NCBI GenBank assembly: GCA_003660235.1
Contig: QGON01000071.1
Coordinates: 372,001-436,000 of the forward strand
DNA length: 64,000 nt
Reading direction: 5' to 3'
Source: a bacterium endosymbiont of Escarpia laminata
Lineage (GTDB): Bacteria; Pseudomonadota; Gammaproteobacteria; Chromatiales; Chromatiaceae
Below, one piece after another: positions 19,232 to 28,174 of the stretch. Below the pieces are notes generated by a model. The model worked only from the letters and a program-made list of their open reading frames with translations. It searched no databases and had not been told where the DNA came from. The translations under genes and the position numbers were made by a program. Position 1 is the first letter of the stretch; every line of letters starts with the position of its first letter.

Positions 19232-21670
19232 TCATACTGCCAATTCGATTGGGGTGAATTCATTCGCATGCGCACCATCGGCCCGCGCTTTCCAGGGGTC
19301 GATCTGGGCATACTGCTGACTCACCTTGAAGCGCTCATTAAGCGCCATGCGCCCGGCCTCATCATCAAGGATGCGCTGCTTGATGTGATTCAGTCCCACA
19401 CGCTCGACCCAAGGGGCGGTACGCTCCAGGTAGTGGGCCTCTTCACGATAGAGTTGAGTAAAGGCGCCGCAATATTCCAGCACCTCTTCTTCAGTCTCTA
19501 CTCTGCAAAGCAGGTCGGTAACACGCACCTTGATACCCCCATTACCGCCGATGTGTAATTCATAGCCCGAGTCGACACAGACCACACCGAAGTCCTTGAT
19601 GGTCGCCTCGGCGCAGTTACGCGGACAACCGGAGACCGCCAGCTTGAACTTGTGCGGCATCCATGAGCCCCAGGTGAGTTCCTCAAGTTTCACGCCCAGA
19701 CCGGTTGAGTTCTGGGTACCGAAGCGGCACCAGGTCTTGCCGGCACAGGTCTTCACTGTACGCATCGCTTTGCCATAGGCGTGGCCGGAGACAAAACCGG
19801 CATCAGAGAGATCCTTCCACATCGGTGGCAGATCCTCTTTTTTCACACCGAAGAGGTCGATACGCTGACCGCCGGTGACTTTCATCTCGGGCACGTCGAA
19901 CTTGTCGCAGACATCGGCGATGGCGCGAAGATCCTTGGGTGTGCAGAGACCACCAAACATACGTGGCACCACCGAGTAAGTACCGTCCTTCTGGATATTG
20001 CCGTGGGCGCGCTCATTGATGAAGCGCGACTGGGCGTCATCCTGGTACTCCTCCGGCCAACGCGCCAGCAGATAATAATTCAATGCCGGGCGGCAGCTGG
20101 CGCAGCCATCCGGAGTCTTCCAGTTGAGGTAGTCGAACAACTGACGCATCGACTTGAGTGCTTCTTTTTGTATCGCCTCGATCACCTCATCGTGACTGTG
20201 CTCGGTGCAACTGCACATAGGTTTCTTGCTCGGCGCGGCAGAGTAACCTTCACCTACAGTGCTGGCCAGAATAGACTCCACCAGACCGGTGCAGGAACCA
20301 CAGGAAGCAGAGGCCTTGGTATGGATCCGCACATCTTCGAGTGTAAAAAGCCCCTTGGTGGTTATGGCATTGACGATGTCGCCTTTGCAGACGCCGTTAC
20401 AACCGCAGATCTCGGCATCGTCTGAGAGATTGGCGACGCGTGCCTCGTCACCATGACCGGCATCACCGAGGTCGTGCTGACCAAAAAGAATCGTACTGCG
20501 AAAACCTGAGATGTCGGCGCCTTCACGCAGTAGTTGGAAATACCAGGTGCCATCCATGGTATCGCCGTACATCACCGCACCTTTGATTTTGTTATCGCGG
20601 ATCACCAGCTTTTTATAGACACCCTCTGCCGGATCCTGCATCGATAGGGTCTCGTCGCCCTCCTCCTCGTTGAACTCACCGGCGGAGAAAAGATCAATGC
20701 CGGTCACCTTCAGCTTGGTTGATGTGAATGAGCCTTCGTAACGGCCATAACCGAGATGGGCCAGATGGTTGGCGCAGACCTTGGCCTGCTCGAACAGAGG
20801 CGCCACCAGGCCGTAACATTGGCCCCGGTGCTGTACACACTCACCGACTGAGTAGATCTTTGGATCAAAGGTCTGCATGGTATCGTCAACCACTATGCCA
20901 CGCTCACAGTGAATGCCCGCCTTCTTTGCCAATTCGATATTGGGGCGGATACCAACGGCCATTACCACCAGGTCGGCTTCGACCTCGGAACCGCCGGCGA
21001 ACTTCACGCCAGTGACGCGCTCATCCCCCAGGATCGCTGCCGTTTGTGCCTCCATCAGAAACTTTAGGCCCTTCTCCTCAAGGGATTCCTTCAGCAGATT
21101 GGCCGCCGGCTTGTCGAGCTGGCGCTCCATGAGGATGTCCATCAGATGCACCACAGTGACATCCATGCCACTCTTCATCAGGCCGTTGGCCGCCTCCAGG
21201 CCAAGCAGGCCGCCACCTATTACTACCGCTTTTTTGCGGGTGGCAGCAGCTTCCAACATAGTCTCTACATCTTTAATATCGCGGAAACCAACGACGCCAT
21301 CCAGATCAGCGCCGGGTATCGGAATGATGAAAGGGCGGGAACCGGTGGCGACCAGCAATCGGTCATAGGCAACCGACTGGCCCGATTCGCTCTTCACCTG
21401 ACGTCCGACCCGGTCAATCTCCACTACCGGGTCGCCGGTGTGCAGGGTAATGCCATTCTCCGCGTACCACTCCCGGCTGTTGAGAATGATATCGACTATG
21501 GTCCTCTCACCAGCCAACACCGGCGAGAGCATGATCCGGTTGTAATTGGGGTGGGGCTCGTCGCCGAAAACGGTAATTTCGTATTTGTCCGCCTCTTCGA
21601 GCTTGAACAGCTCCTCCAGAGTACGGATGCCGGCCATGCCGTTACCAATTAATACCAACTTCTCTTTCAT
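19232..21670 (-). CDS. nirB: Nitrite reductase [NAD(P)H] large subunit NirB
   Basis: Cytoplasmic siroheme enzyme reducing nitrite to ammonium, 812 residues. Residues 1-300 are an FAD/NAD(P) oxidoreductase (GNGMAGIRTLEEL, ATGSRPFIIPIPG, VIGGGLLGLEAA). Then come BFD-like 2Fe-2S cysteines (ICGCNGVCKG, CGSCTGLV) and a second cysteine set (GCASCRPALNYY). The sulfite/nitrite reductase domain holds the 4Fe-4S/siroheme cysteines TCAGKTWC and SGCPRNC. It is the first gene of the nirB-nirD-nasA operon and has a near-perfect sigma-54 promoter about 60 bases upstream. Confidence 0.94.
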   Translation of the reverse strand: MKEKLVLIGNGMAGIRTLEELFKLEEADKYEITVFGDEPHPNYNRIMLSPVLAGERTIVDIILNSREWYAENGITLHTGDPVVEIDRVGRQVKSESGQSVAYDRLLVATGSRPFIIPIPGADLDGVVGFRDIKDVETMLEAAATRKKAVVIGGGLLGLEAANGLMKSGMDVTVVHLMDILMERQLDKPAANLLKESLEEKGLKFLMEAQTAAILGDERVTGVKFAGGSEVEADLVVMAVGIRPNIELAKKAGIHCERGIVVDDTMQTFDPKIYSVGECVQHRGQCYGLVAPLFEQAKVCANHLAHLGYGRYEGSFTSTKLKVTGIDLFSAGEFNEEEGDETLSMQDPAEGVYKKLVIRDNKIKGAVMYGDTMDGTWYFQLLREGADISGFRSTILFGQHDLGDAGHGDEARVANLSDDAEICGCNGVCKGDIVNAITTKGLFTLEDVRIHTKASASCGSCTGLVESILASTVGEGYSAAPSKKPMCSCTEHSHDEVIEAIQKEALKSMRQLFDYLNWKTPDGCASCRPALNYYLLARWPEEYQDDAQSRFINERAHGNIQKDGTYSVVPRMFGGLCTPKDLRAIADVCDKFDVPEMKVTGGQRIDLFGVKKEDLPPMWKDLSDAGFVSGHAYGKAMRTVKTCAGKTWCRFGTQNSTGLGVKLEELTWGSWMPHKFKLAVSGCPRNCAEATIKDFGVVCVDSGYELHIGGNGGIKVRVTDLLCRVETEEEVLEYCGAFTQLYREEAHYLERTAPWVERVGLNHIKQRILDDEAGRMALNERFKVSQQYAQIDPWKARADGAHANEFTPIELAV

Positions 21671-21729
21671 GGTTGCCCTCTACATCTGATCCTGAAACGG
21701 GGTTTCGCCGCTCTGTTTCGGATCCCTAA

Positions 21730-21745
21730 TGCAAAGGCTATGCCA
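21730..21745 (-). promoter_or_regulatory. Sigma-54 promoter for nirB-nirD-nasA
   Basis: On the minus strand the sequence TGGCATAGCCTTTGCA matches the consensus TGGCAC-N5-TTGCW at all but one position, with the GG and GC dinucleotides at the exact -24/-12 spacing. Transcription would start near 21718, about 48 bases before nirB. It fits nitrogen control through RpoN and an NtrC-type activator. Confidence 0.75.
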
Positions 21746-21996
21746 GAAACAAAAATGCCGGGCTATCCTCTTGTTTATGGGTGATCCTTATTTCATAGCG
21801 TTGGCGACCAGAGGCTATCCCGTACTACCACGCTCTATTTTGGTGCGCCCATCGACTCGCTGCCCCTCAATAAACCCTACTCGATATATGGGTCGGTCTC
21901 CTGCCCATTCATCTCCCTTATGGTGCTTTGAGAACCTGCTGGGTCATTGAAAATACGCCCCGAAAACTGAGAATTGGGCACTGCGCCAAAATCGAA

Positions 21997-22034
21997 CGAA
22001 GCTGGCCTGATACGCACCGGCTTCGGGCCTTTTT
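21997..22034 (+). terminator. Terminator-like hairpin in the nas divergent region
   Basis: Arms CGAAGCTGG (21997-22005) and CCGGCTTCG (22017-22025) pair at 8 of 9 positions around an 11-base loop and are followed by GGCCTTTTT. It lies upstream of the sigma-54 promoter of the transporter, so it would act only on a transcript started further upstream. It could be a leader terminator of the NasR/NasT (ANTAR) kind, a barrier between the divergent units, or neither. Confidence 0.5.
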
Positions 22035-22093
22035 ATGATGTTTTAATGGGTTGATATACAAAATTCATTCGCAAAAACAATATGATACAAATT

Positions 22094-22109
22094 TGGCACG
22101 AATATCGCT
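22094..22109 (+). promoter_or_regulatory. Sigma-54 promoter for the nitrate transporter
   Basis: TGGCACGAATATCGCT keeps the TGGCACG -24 box and the GC of the -12 box at exact spacing, with a single deviation (TCGC for TTGC). The start site would be near 22120, about 30 bases before the transporter ATG, which has aaggag upstream. The half-site TGGTGC occurs at 21841 and 21921 and its reverse-complement variant GCGCCA at 21983, as possible NtrC contacts, but these are weak. Confidence 0.65.
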
Positions 22110-22149
22110 TGTGAGTTTGAAATATTTCATTTTCCACAAGGAGTAACGC

Positions 22150-23616
22150 ATGTCGGAAAACAAACTCGGTCTTTTATCATTCACAGGAAAGATAAAGACA
22201 CTTCACCTCACCTGGTTCGCCTTTTTCCTGACCTTCATGGTCTGGTTCAACCATGCGCCGCTGATGGCCTCGATCCAAGAGGCATTCAATCTGAGCAATC
22301 AGGAGGTGAAGGCCCTACTGATCATCAACGTAGCTTTGACCATTCCGGCACGTATCATTATCGGTATGCTGGTGGACCGGTTCGGACCGAGGATTGTCTT
22401 TTCATCCCTGCTATTCTCATCCAGCTTCATCTGCTTTTTGTTTGCTATTGCAGACTCTTATACTGCACTGTTGGCCAGCCGTTTTGCCTTGGGCTTCGTC
22501 GGTGCGGGCTTTGTCATCGGCATCCGCATGATCGGTGAGTGGTTCCCCGCAAGGCAGGTGGGTGTGGCCGAAGGGATCTACGGTGGCTGGGGCAACTTCG
22601 GCTCTGCTGCCGCCGCCATGAGTCTGCCCACCCTTGCCCTGGTGTTCGGCGGAGATGATGGCTGGCGCTATGCTGTCGCTTCCACCGGTGCGATCACCCT
22701 GGTCTACTCCTTCATCTACTACAAACTGGCACGCAACACGCCGAAGGGTTCCACCTACTTCAAGCCGAAAAAGACCGGCGCCATGGAGGTGACCAGCAAG
22801 GGCGACTTCTTCTTCTACCTGGTGATGAACATCCCCATGTATGCAGCACTGGCTGTTCTGGCCTGGAAACTGGGTCCGGATAATCTGAAGATCCTGGGTG
22901 CTACTGCTGCCAACGCCATCTATATCGGTCTTGCCGTGCTCTATGCCTATCAGACCTCACAGGTATGGCGCATCAATAAACACATATTCAAGGAAGAGGT
23001 ACCGGAGATTCATCGTTACAAGTTCAAGCAGGTGGCGATCCTCGATCTCGCCTACTTCGTGACATTTGGCTCCGAGCTGGCCGTGATTTCAATGCTGCCT
23101 CTCTTCTTCAAAGATACCTTCGACCTGAGTATTGTGCAGGCAGGTTTGTTGGCTTCTGGTTTCGCCTTTATGAATCTGGTGGCACGTCCCAGCGGCGGAC
23201 TCTTCAGCGATAAATTCGGCCGCCGCAAGATGCTCAGCCTGCTCATCGCCGGTCTGGCTATTGGTTACTTCATCCTAGGCCAGATCACCTCCGGCTGGCC
23301 CCTGGCACTGGCAGTGATCGCCACCATGGCCTGCTCCTTCTTTGTGCAAGCGGGTGAAGGCGCAGTATTTGCCATGGTGCCTCTGATCAAGCGACGCATG
23401 ACTGGTCAGGTAGCCGGTATGGCCGGCGCTTACGGCAACGTGGGTGCAGTTACTTTTCTTACCGTCTTCTCCTTCGTATCACCTCAGATATTTTTTCTGG
23501 TGATTGCTGGGGCGGCGATCGTCTGCCTGGTCGCGGTGCAGTTCCTGGATGAACCCAAGGGTCATACTGCCGAGGTGATGGAGGATGGCAGTGTGCAGAT
23601 GATCGAGGTGAGTTGA
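22150..23616 (+). CDS. Nitrate/nitrite MFS transporter (NarK/NasA family)
   Basis: Inner-membrane major facilitator protein of 488 residues with about twelve hydrophobic helices. Family marks are [15 protein letters not shown] after helix 1, the MFS loop [30 protein letters not shown], and the two nitrate-signature glycine helices [14 protein letters not shown] and [15 protein letters not shown] soluble insert of about 70 residues lies mid-protein. Context (divergent from nirB-nirD-nasA, sigma-54 promoter) suggests nitrate import for assimilation rather than respiratory exchange. Starts 30 bases after the predicted transcription start. Confidence 0.92.
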   Translation: MSENKLGLLSFTGKIKTLHLTWFAFFLTFMVWFNHAPLMASIQEAFNLSNQEVKALLIINVALTIPARIIIGMLVDRFGPRIVFSSLLFSSSFICFLFAIADSYTALLASRFALGFVGAGFVIGIRMIGEWFPARQVGVAEGIYGGWGNFGSAAAAMSLPTLALVFGGDDGWRYAVASTGAITLVYSFIYYKLARNTPKGSTYFKPKKTGAMEVTSKGDFFFYLVMNIPMYAALAVLAWKLGPDNLKILGATAANAIYIGLAVLYAYQTSQVWRINKHIFKEEVPEIHRYKFKQVAILDLAYFVTFGSELAVISMLPLFFKDTFDLSIVQAGLLASGFAFMNLVARPSGGLFSDKFGRRKMLSLLIAGLAIGYFILGQITSGWPLALAVIATMACSFFVQAGEGAVFAMVPLIKRRMTGQVAGMAGAYGNVGAVTFLTVFSFVSPQIFFLVIAGAAIVCLVAVQFLDEPKGHTAEVMEDGSVQMIEVS

Positions 23617-23635
23617 TTGGTATTGGGGGTAATGG

Positions 23636-23706
23636 GGTCGGAGTCAAATTTGATGTGTGTCATAGTTCTGAAAATACGGTAGTTTTGAACAAATTTGACT
23701 CTGACC
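23636..23706. repeat. Inverted repeat with TCAAATTTG arms
   Basis: Arms ggtcggagtcaaatttg (23636-23652) and its near-perfect inverse complement (23690-23706) differ at one base and enclose 37 bases. It looks like the short palindromic elements that often accompany REP-associated tyrosine transposases, but no such gene is in the window. It occupies most of the gap before the PP2C-kinase gene. Confidence 0.75.
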
Positions 23707-23739
23707 ACTGGCAACCACCTGGCAACCCTAGAAGTTGAG

Positions 23740-25440
23740 ATGAGCAGCAAACTCGAAATTGATTATGCCTTTCGCAGCGAGGCGGGTGTCAAACAGGACA
23801 ATGACGACACCTGCAACGTCTGTATACCAGAAGACAACCTGCTCCTGACCAAAGGCGTGGCTGCGGCCATCGCCGACGGGGTCAGCTCCAGCGAAGGTGG
23901 AGGACGGGCCAGCCGGATCTGTGTATCTGGATTTCTCTCCGACTATTTTAGTACCCCTGAATCCTGGACCGTCAAGACTGCGGCCGGCAAGGTGTTGGGC
24001 GCACTAAATCGCTGGCTCTGCGGTCAGGGACAGTCCGACTACGACTCAGCACGGGGCATGCTGACCACTTTCAGCGGTTTGATCCTCAAGTCGACCACCG
24101 CCCACATCGTGCATATCGGTGACTCCCGCATCTACCGTTATCGCAATGGCGATCTGGAACAGATCACTCGCGATCACAGGGTCTGGGTATCCAGGGAAAA
24201 AGAGTTTCTCTCACGTGCCGTCGGGGCCGATCCCCACATCGACATCGACTACCATGCGGTGGCTGCGGAAGAGCACGACAGCTTTATCTTCACTACCGAC
24301 GGGGTACACGACTTCCTTACCCGTCGTGAGTTATTGAGGATTCTCAACAGTCATGCCGGTAACCTGCAGGCCTGCGCCAATGCACTGGTGGAGACGGCGC
24401 TGGAAAACGGCAGTAGCGACAATGCTTCCTGCCAGATCCTCCAGGTATTAAAACTTGCTCAGGAGACTGAAGCAGACGTCTTGCAGCGGGTATCCGATCT
24501 GCCCTTCCCCCCCGATCTTCAACCAGGGATGAAGATTGACGGCTACGAGATCCTGCGAGAGATGCACGCCAGCAAACGTAGCGAGGTATTTCTGGCGCTG
24601 GATATCGAGTCGGGGGACAAGGTGGTGCTGAAGACCCCGTCGATCAACTATCGGGATGATGCAGACTATCTTGAGGGCTTTCTGCACGAGGAGTGGGTGG
24701 GCCGGCGTATCCACAATGCCCATATCCTGCGCATTCTCGAACCCAAAAAACGCCACTTTCTCTACAACATCGCCGAATACGTGGAGGGACACAGCCTGGG
24801 CCAGTGGATCAAGGACAACGGCCCCGCTGATCTGCATCAGACCCGCACGCTGGCGGAACAGATCATCAATGGCCTGAGAGCCCTACACCGAATGGAGATG
24901 TTTCATCAGGACCTGAAGCCCGACAACATACTGATAGACAACCACGGCACTGTAAAACTGATCGATTTTGGCTCGATCCGGGTGGCCGGCATGGACGAAA
25001 TCGACAGTGAAATCGACCATACGGCTCCCCAGGGAACCCTGGATTATGCGGCGCCGGAGTGCCTCCGGGGAGAAGCCTGCACCCACGCATCAGACCTCTA
25101 TTCAGTCGGCGTCATCCTTTACGAGATGCTGACAAAAAAACTCCCCTATGGAGAGAGCGATGCGCCAAACCCGAAAAAACGTCTGAACTACCGGCCAGCA
25201 CGCCACTATAATCCGGAGATACCCACCTGGGTCGATGGAGCACTGGAGAAAGCGGTACACCCCCAGCCAGCAAAACGCTATCAGTCTTTGTCCGAGTTTC
25301 AATACGACCTGGAACACCCCAATCCGGCATTCGGCAATCTCGCTCAGCTACCTCTTCTGGAGAGAAATCCACTGCGTTTCTGGCAGATTCTCTGTGGCCT
25401 GTTGTTTCTGCTCAATCTGTTTCTGATATTCAGGACCTGA
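23740..25440 (+). CDS. Bifunctional protein phosphatase (PP2C) / serine-threonine kinase
   Basis: A 566-residue fusion. Residues 1-240 form a PP2C phosphatase (KQDNDDTCN, IADGVSSSEGG, HIGDSRIYRYRNG, FTTDGVHDFLT, GSSDNASCQ). Residues 265-530 are a Hanks-type kinase with catalytic HQDLKPDN (D391), the metal site IDFG (D409) and YAAPECLRG; VVLKTP holds the likely ATP-binding lysine. A single C-terminal helix (FWQILCGLLFLLNLFLIF) should anchor it to the inner membrane with both domains in the cytoplasm. Such fusions are repeatedly found next to nitrate transporters, but their substrate is not established. The ATG at 23740 was preferred to an extension reaching into the inverted repeat. Confidence 0.9.
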   Translation: MSSKLEIDYAFRSEAGVKQDNDDTCNVCIPEDNLLLTKGVAAAIADGVSSSEGGGRASRICVSGFLSDYFSTPESWTVKTAAGKVLGALNRWLCGQGQSDYDSARGMLTTFSGLILKSTTAHIVHIGDSRIYRYRNGDLEQITRDHRVWVSREKEFLSRAVGADPHIDIDYHAVAAEEHDSFIFTTDGVHDFLTRRELLRILNSHAGNLQACANALVETALENGSSDNASCQILQVLKLAQETEADVLQRVSDLPFPPDLQPGMKIDGYEILREMHASKRSEVFLALDIESGDKVVLKTPSINYRDDADYLEGFLHEEWVGRRIHNAHILRILEPKKRHFLYNIAEYVEGHSLGQWIKDNGPADLHQTRTLAEQIINGLRALHRMEMFHQDLKPDNILIDNHGTVKLIDFGSIRVAGMDEIDSEIDHTAPQGTLDYAAPECLRGEACTHASDLYSVGVILYEMLTKKLPYGESDAPNPKKRLNYRPARHYNPEIPTWVDGALEKAVHPQPAKRYQSLSEFQYDLEHPNPAFGNLAQLPLLERNPLRFWQILCGLLFLLNLFLIFRT

Positions 25441-25512
25441 TTCTATCTCTTCTCGATTGGATATTAGTAATAACTGAATGGCTAAGGAACTGTTGATTGG
25501 ACCAGAAGCGCT

Positions 25513-25845
25513 TTAACGATCACGCCCCTTTCCGCGACCATTGCTTTGCTGATGCTTTTGTCTGCCCTCTGATTGCTGTCTTAAGTTGGCTGCAGCACCG
25601 CCTGTTTTCGAATGGGGGGCATGTTCACGGGCTGCCCTGCGAGACTCATACCCCATACCAAACCAAGTCCAGGCAGTGCCCCTCTCCGGCATTTTCAAGC
25701 CCTCTTGCGCAGTAACCGCTTTGAGTGTGTCGGCCTCGTCTTCCATCAAGACGTCACCACTCTCTTGCGCATAGGCATTGGTCGCCAGCATTAGCGCAAG
25801 CAAACATACCAGTCTGTTAGTCAATCGAAGCATTGCCGAATCCAT
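25513..25845 (-). CDS. Small secreted protein with basic tail, unknown function
   Basis: A 110-residue protein that I do not recognise. A signal peptide is clear (LVCLLALMLATNAYA, likely cut before QESGD). The mature part starts acidic (VLMEDEADTL), has a short aromatic motif AWTWFGMGYESRR, and ends in a very basic, glutamine-rich tail (QHKHQQS-like, GRGKGRDR). The start could be the ATG at 25845 or 25833; an extension to 25935 would put the signal peptide mid-protein. It is divergent from the OmpR-type regulator and separated from it by a 243-base shared upstream region. The DUF2202 protein downstream has a similar GGGKGRSGG segment. Confidence 0.6.
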   Translation of the reverse strand: MDSAMLRLTNRLVCLLALMLATNAYAQESGDVLMEDEADTLKAVTAQEGLKMPERGTAWTWFGMGYESRRAAREHAPHSKTGGAAANLRQQSEGRQKHQQSNGRGKGRDR

Positions 25846-26035
25846 ACCACAGCAGATATATCTCAAAAACCATTTCCAGGTAAACCAGCCTACGCCTACA
25901 ATCGAAAATGAATGCGTGTAACCTGTGATGTTCACCTATAATTTACCACAGTAAGCCGATACCTTAATGGCCTCTCTATTTAGGGATATATTAACCAATG
26001 CTTGTATCTTCTTCATTTCTCAATGGACGAAAATT

Positions 26036-26051
26036 GTTACAGGTTGTTTCA
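26036..26051 (+). promoter_or_regulatory. Direct-repeat box GTTACA-N4-GTTTCA upstream of the response regulator
   Basis: Half-sites GTTACA (26036-26041) and GTTTCA (26046-26051) are spaced by one helical turn, and a third GTTTCA lies at 26072. The same motif pair recurs three times at 31032-31108 and, as GTTTCT/GTTTCC, on the other strand at 29447-29462. Head-to-tail repeats with 10-11 base spacing are what OmpR/PhoB-type regulators bind, so autoregulation is plausible. Confidence 0.5.
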
Positions 26052-26088
26052 TTGCAATCGATCTCACAGTAGTTTCAGGAACCGCTAA

Positions 26089-26826
26089 ATGAATAATTCC
26101 GTTAAAGCCAGCCCTCGTCTGTTGGTGGTGGATGACGACCGGAAGTTAAGGGAACTTCTCATTCGTTACCTGGGGCAGGAGAATTTCGCCGTCCACGGAG
26201 TGGAAGGTAGTGTGGCGATGGATGAGTATCTTGAGAGAAGCCAGGTTGACCTGATCATTCTCGATCTGATGATGCCCGGAGAAGACGGTCTGTCGATAGC
26301 ACGTCGTCTGAGAAGTAACGGCGAGATCCCGATCATCATGTTGACGGCACGAGGGGAAGATATCGACAGGATCATTGGGCTGGAGATGGGGGCCGATGAC
26401 TACCTGCCAAAACCTTTCAATCCACGGGAACTGTTGGCCAGGATCCGTGCGGTTTTGAGGCGCCGGCAATTACCTGGACAAGCCGATCAAGCTGCAGAGA
26501 CGAGAGAGTCGTTCAGTTTTGCGGACTTTACCCTCGATTTCCAAACCCATGTCTTTAGCAAAGGCGGAGAGGAGATACCCCTCACCAGCGGCGAGTATAC
26601 GCTGCTTGAAGCTCTGGCCAGAAGCCCGAACAGGGTGCTGACGCGGGACTACCTGGTGGAAACGCTGAAGGGATACGAGCGCATGCCTTATGATCGAAGT
26701 ATCGATGTGCGCGTAACACGCCTGCGCAAGAAAATCGAAGCGGATCCCACCAATCCAAGATATATCCGTACCATCTGGGGTAAGGGCTATATCTTTACGC
26801 CAAAGGGTAACGTGCCAAGCTCGTGA
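26089..26826 (+). CDS. OmpR-family response regulator
   Basis: A two-component transcription factor of 245 residues. The receiver domain (about 8-125) has the acidic pair in VVDDDRK, the phosphoacceptor D59 in LILDLMMPG, T in MLTARG and K in YLPKPFNP. The C-terminal OmpR/PhoB winged helix (about 145-240) has LTSGEYTLLEALA and the recognition region RSIDVRVTRLRKKIE, and ends IRTIWGKGYIF. It is closest in look to OmpR itself. Its stop overlaps the GTG start of the sensor kinase, so the pair is co-translated. Candidate binding sites lie 40-50 bases upstream of its start. Confidence 0.92.
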   Translation: MNNSVKASPRLLVVDDDRKLRELLIRYLGQENFAVHGVEGSVAMDEYLERSQVDLIILDLMMPGEDGLSIARRLRSNGEIPIIMLTARGEDIDRIIGLEMGADDYLPKPFNPRELLARIRAVLRRRQLPGQADQAAETRESFSFADFTLDFQTHVFSKGGEEIPLTSGEYTLLEALARSPNRVLTRDYLVETLKGYERMPYDRSIDVRVTRLRKKIEADPTNPRYIRTIWGKGYIFTPKGNVPSS

Positions 26827-28151
26827 GTCCGGCCAAATACACACAAACGCTATTTGGTCGCACCGGATTGACGATCACTTTGGCGTTTCTGGTTTTTTCC
26901 CTTTTTGCCGTGCTGGTGAATGTAACGCTGATTCTTAGACCTATCGAACGGCAGGCAGCGGATGACCTTGCTGCGCTGATCGAATTATCGACAAAAACCT
27001 GGGTTGAGCTGCCTCCGGCCACCCGTACCGACTTTGAACGTGAAATGCGCAAGAGCCACCAGTTGCGAATCTACGAAGCCGAAAACGAGATTGCAGCATA
27101 TGAAGATGACAAGGCCTATCTGATAGCGTTGGTTGATTCATTGGAGAACCGGATCGGTAAGCCGGTGCCACTGCGTAAAATGAATCTCAGCGATGATTGG
27201 CTATGGGTCGATATCCCGATTGCAAGCCGGGTACTCAGGATCGGGTTTGAAGCGGAGAGGATGGAGGTTCAGATCCCCCTGGCCCTGGTGCTGATCGTTG
27301 TCATGGGGACCTTGATCGTCACCCTGGTCTCTCTGGTTTTGGTACGGCGAATTACAAAACCCCTGGCGCGACTGGTGGAAGCAACAGCGACGCTGGGGCA
27401 GGCCCAGGATCATGTGCAGGTTCCTGAAGAGGGGCCGAGCGAACTTGCTGAACTGGCAAGAGGTTTCAATCGCATGGATACACAAGTAAGGGAGCTTCTG
27501 GCTAACCGCACCACACTGCTCGCCGGAGTTTCCCACGATCTGCGGACTCCCATTGCCCGTGTTCGTCTCGCGGTGGAGTTACTGCCGTCTGAGCAGAAGT
27601 CGGAGCTGGAACAGGGAATTCTCGACGACCTGGAGGAGATGGACAATCTGATCGGTCAGGCGATGGAGTTTGCCCGAAGTTTAGGAGACTCCAGCAAGGT
27701 GATGACTGTCGATGTCGGCGCACTGTTATTGGAGATTGTTGAGGAATATGCGCGGGGTGGCCATGCCGTGAGATTGAGCGCCGAGTCAGGTTGTGTGGGG
27801 AAGCTGTCATCAAACGCTCTGCGCAGAGTCACCACCAACCTGCTGGATAACGCAGTCAGATACAGCCATGAGCAACCGGTGGAACTGTCGTGTGAATCCG
27901 ACGCCGGCAGTGTAATTATCCGTTTTGCCGACCGGGGGCCGGGTATACCGGAAGCATTTCGGCGAGTTGCCTTCGACCCTTTCTGGCGAATGGAGTCATC
28001 CCGTAATCCGAGCACCGGAGGCAGCGGCCTGGGATTGGCGGTGGTCAAGCAGCTATGTGATGCGAATGGTTGGGAAATCGAACTGGGTGAATCGGTAATC
28101 CACGGCGGCCTTGAAGTTACATTATGCTTGCCGCTCTCAACAGATGAGTAG
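26823..28151 (+). CDS. EnvZ-like sensor histidine kinase
   Basis: Membrane sensor kinase of 442 residues, partner of the preceding OmpR-type regulator. Topology: TM1 at about 15-38, a periplasmic domain of roughly 110 residues, and TM2 at about 150-175 (LALVLIVVMGTLIVTLVSLVL). A HAMP linker follows (RRITKPLARLVEATATLGQ), then the phosphorylated H238 in GVSHDLRTPIARVRLA, an N box (TNLLDNAVRYS), and ATP-binding glycines in FADRGPGIPE and STGGSGLGLAVVKQL. The start is GTG in a GTGA overlap with the upstream stop. The signal it senses cannot be read from sequence. Confidence 0.92.
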   Translation: MSPAKYTQTLFGRTGLTITLAFLVFSLFAVLVNVTLILRPIERQAADDLAALIELSTKTWVELPPATRTDFEREMRKSHQLRIYEAENEIAAYEDDKAYLIALVDSLENRIGKPVPLRKMNLSDDWLWVDIPIASRVLRIGFEAERMEVQIPLALVLIVVMGTLIVTLVSLVLVRRITKPLARLVEATATLGQAQDHVQVPEEGPSELAELARGFNRMDTQVRELLANRTTLLAGVSHDLRTPIARVRLAVELLPSEQKSELEQGILDDLEEMDNLIGQAMEFARSLGDSSKVMTVDVGALLLEIVEEYARGGHAVRLSAESGCVGKLSSNALRRVTTNLLDNAVRYSHEQPVELSCESDAGSVIIRFADRGPGIPEAFRRVAFDPFWRMESSRNPSTGGSGLGLAVVKQLCDANGWEIELGESVIHGGLEVTLCLPLSTDE

Positions 28152-28174
28152 TCCCGTTGCATCTCCCCGAAAAA

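Noticed and set aside
21729-21950. 73-residue open frame upstream of the nitrate transporter
   Set aside because: No ribosome-binding site, overlaps the nirB sigma-54 promoter, and looks random.
25846-25935. N-terminal extension of the small secreted protein
   Set aside because: It would bury the signal peptide in the middle of the chain.
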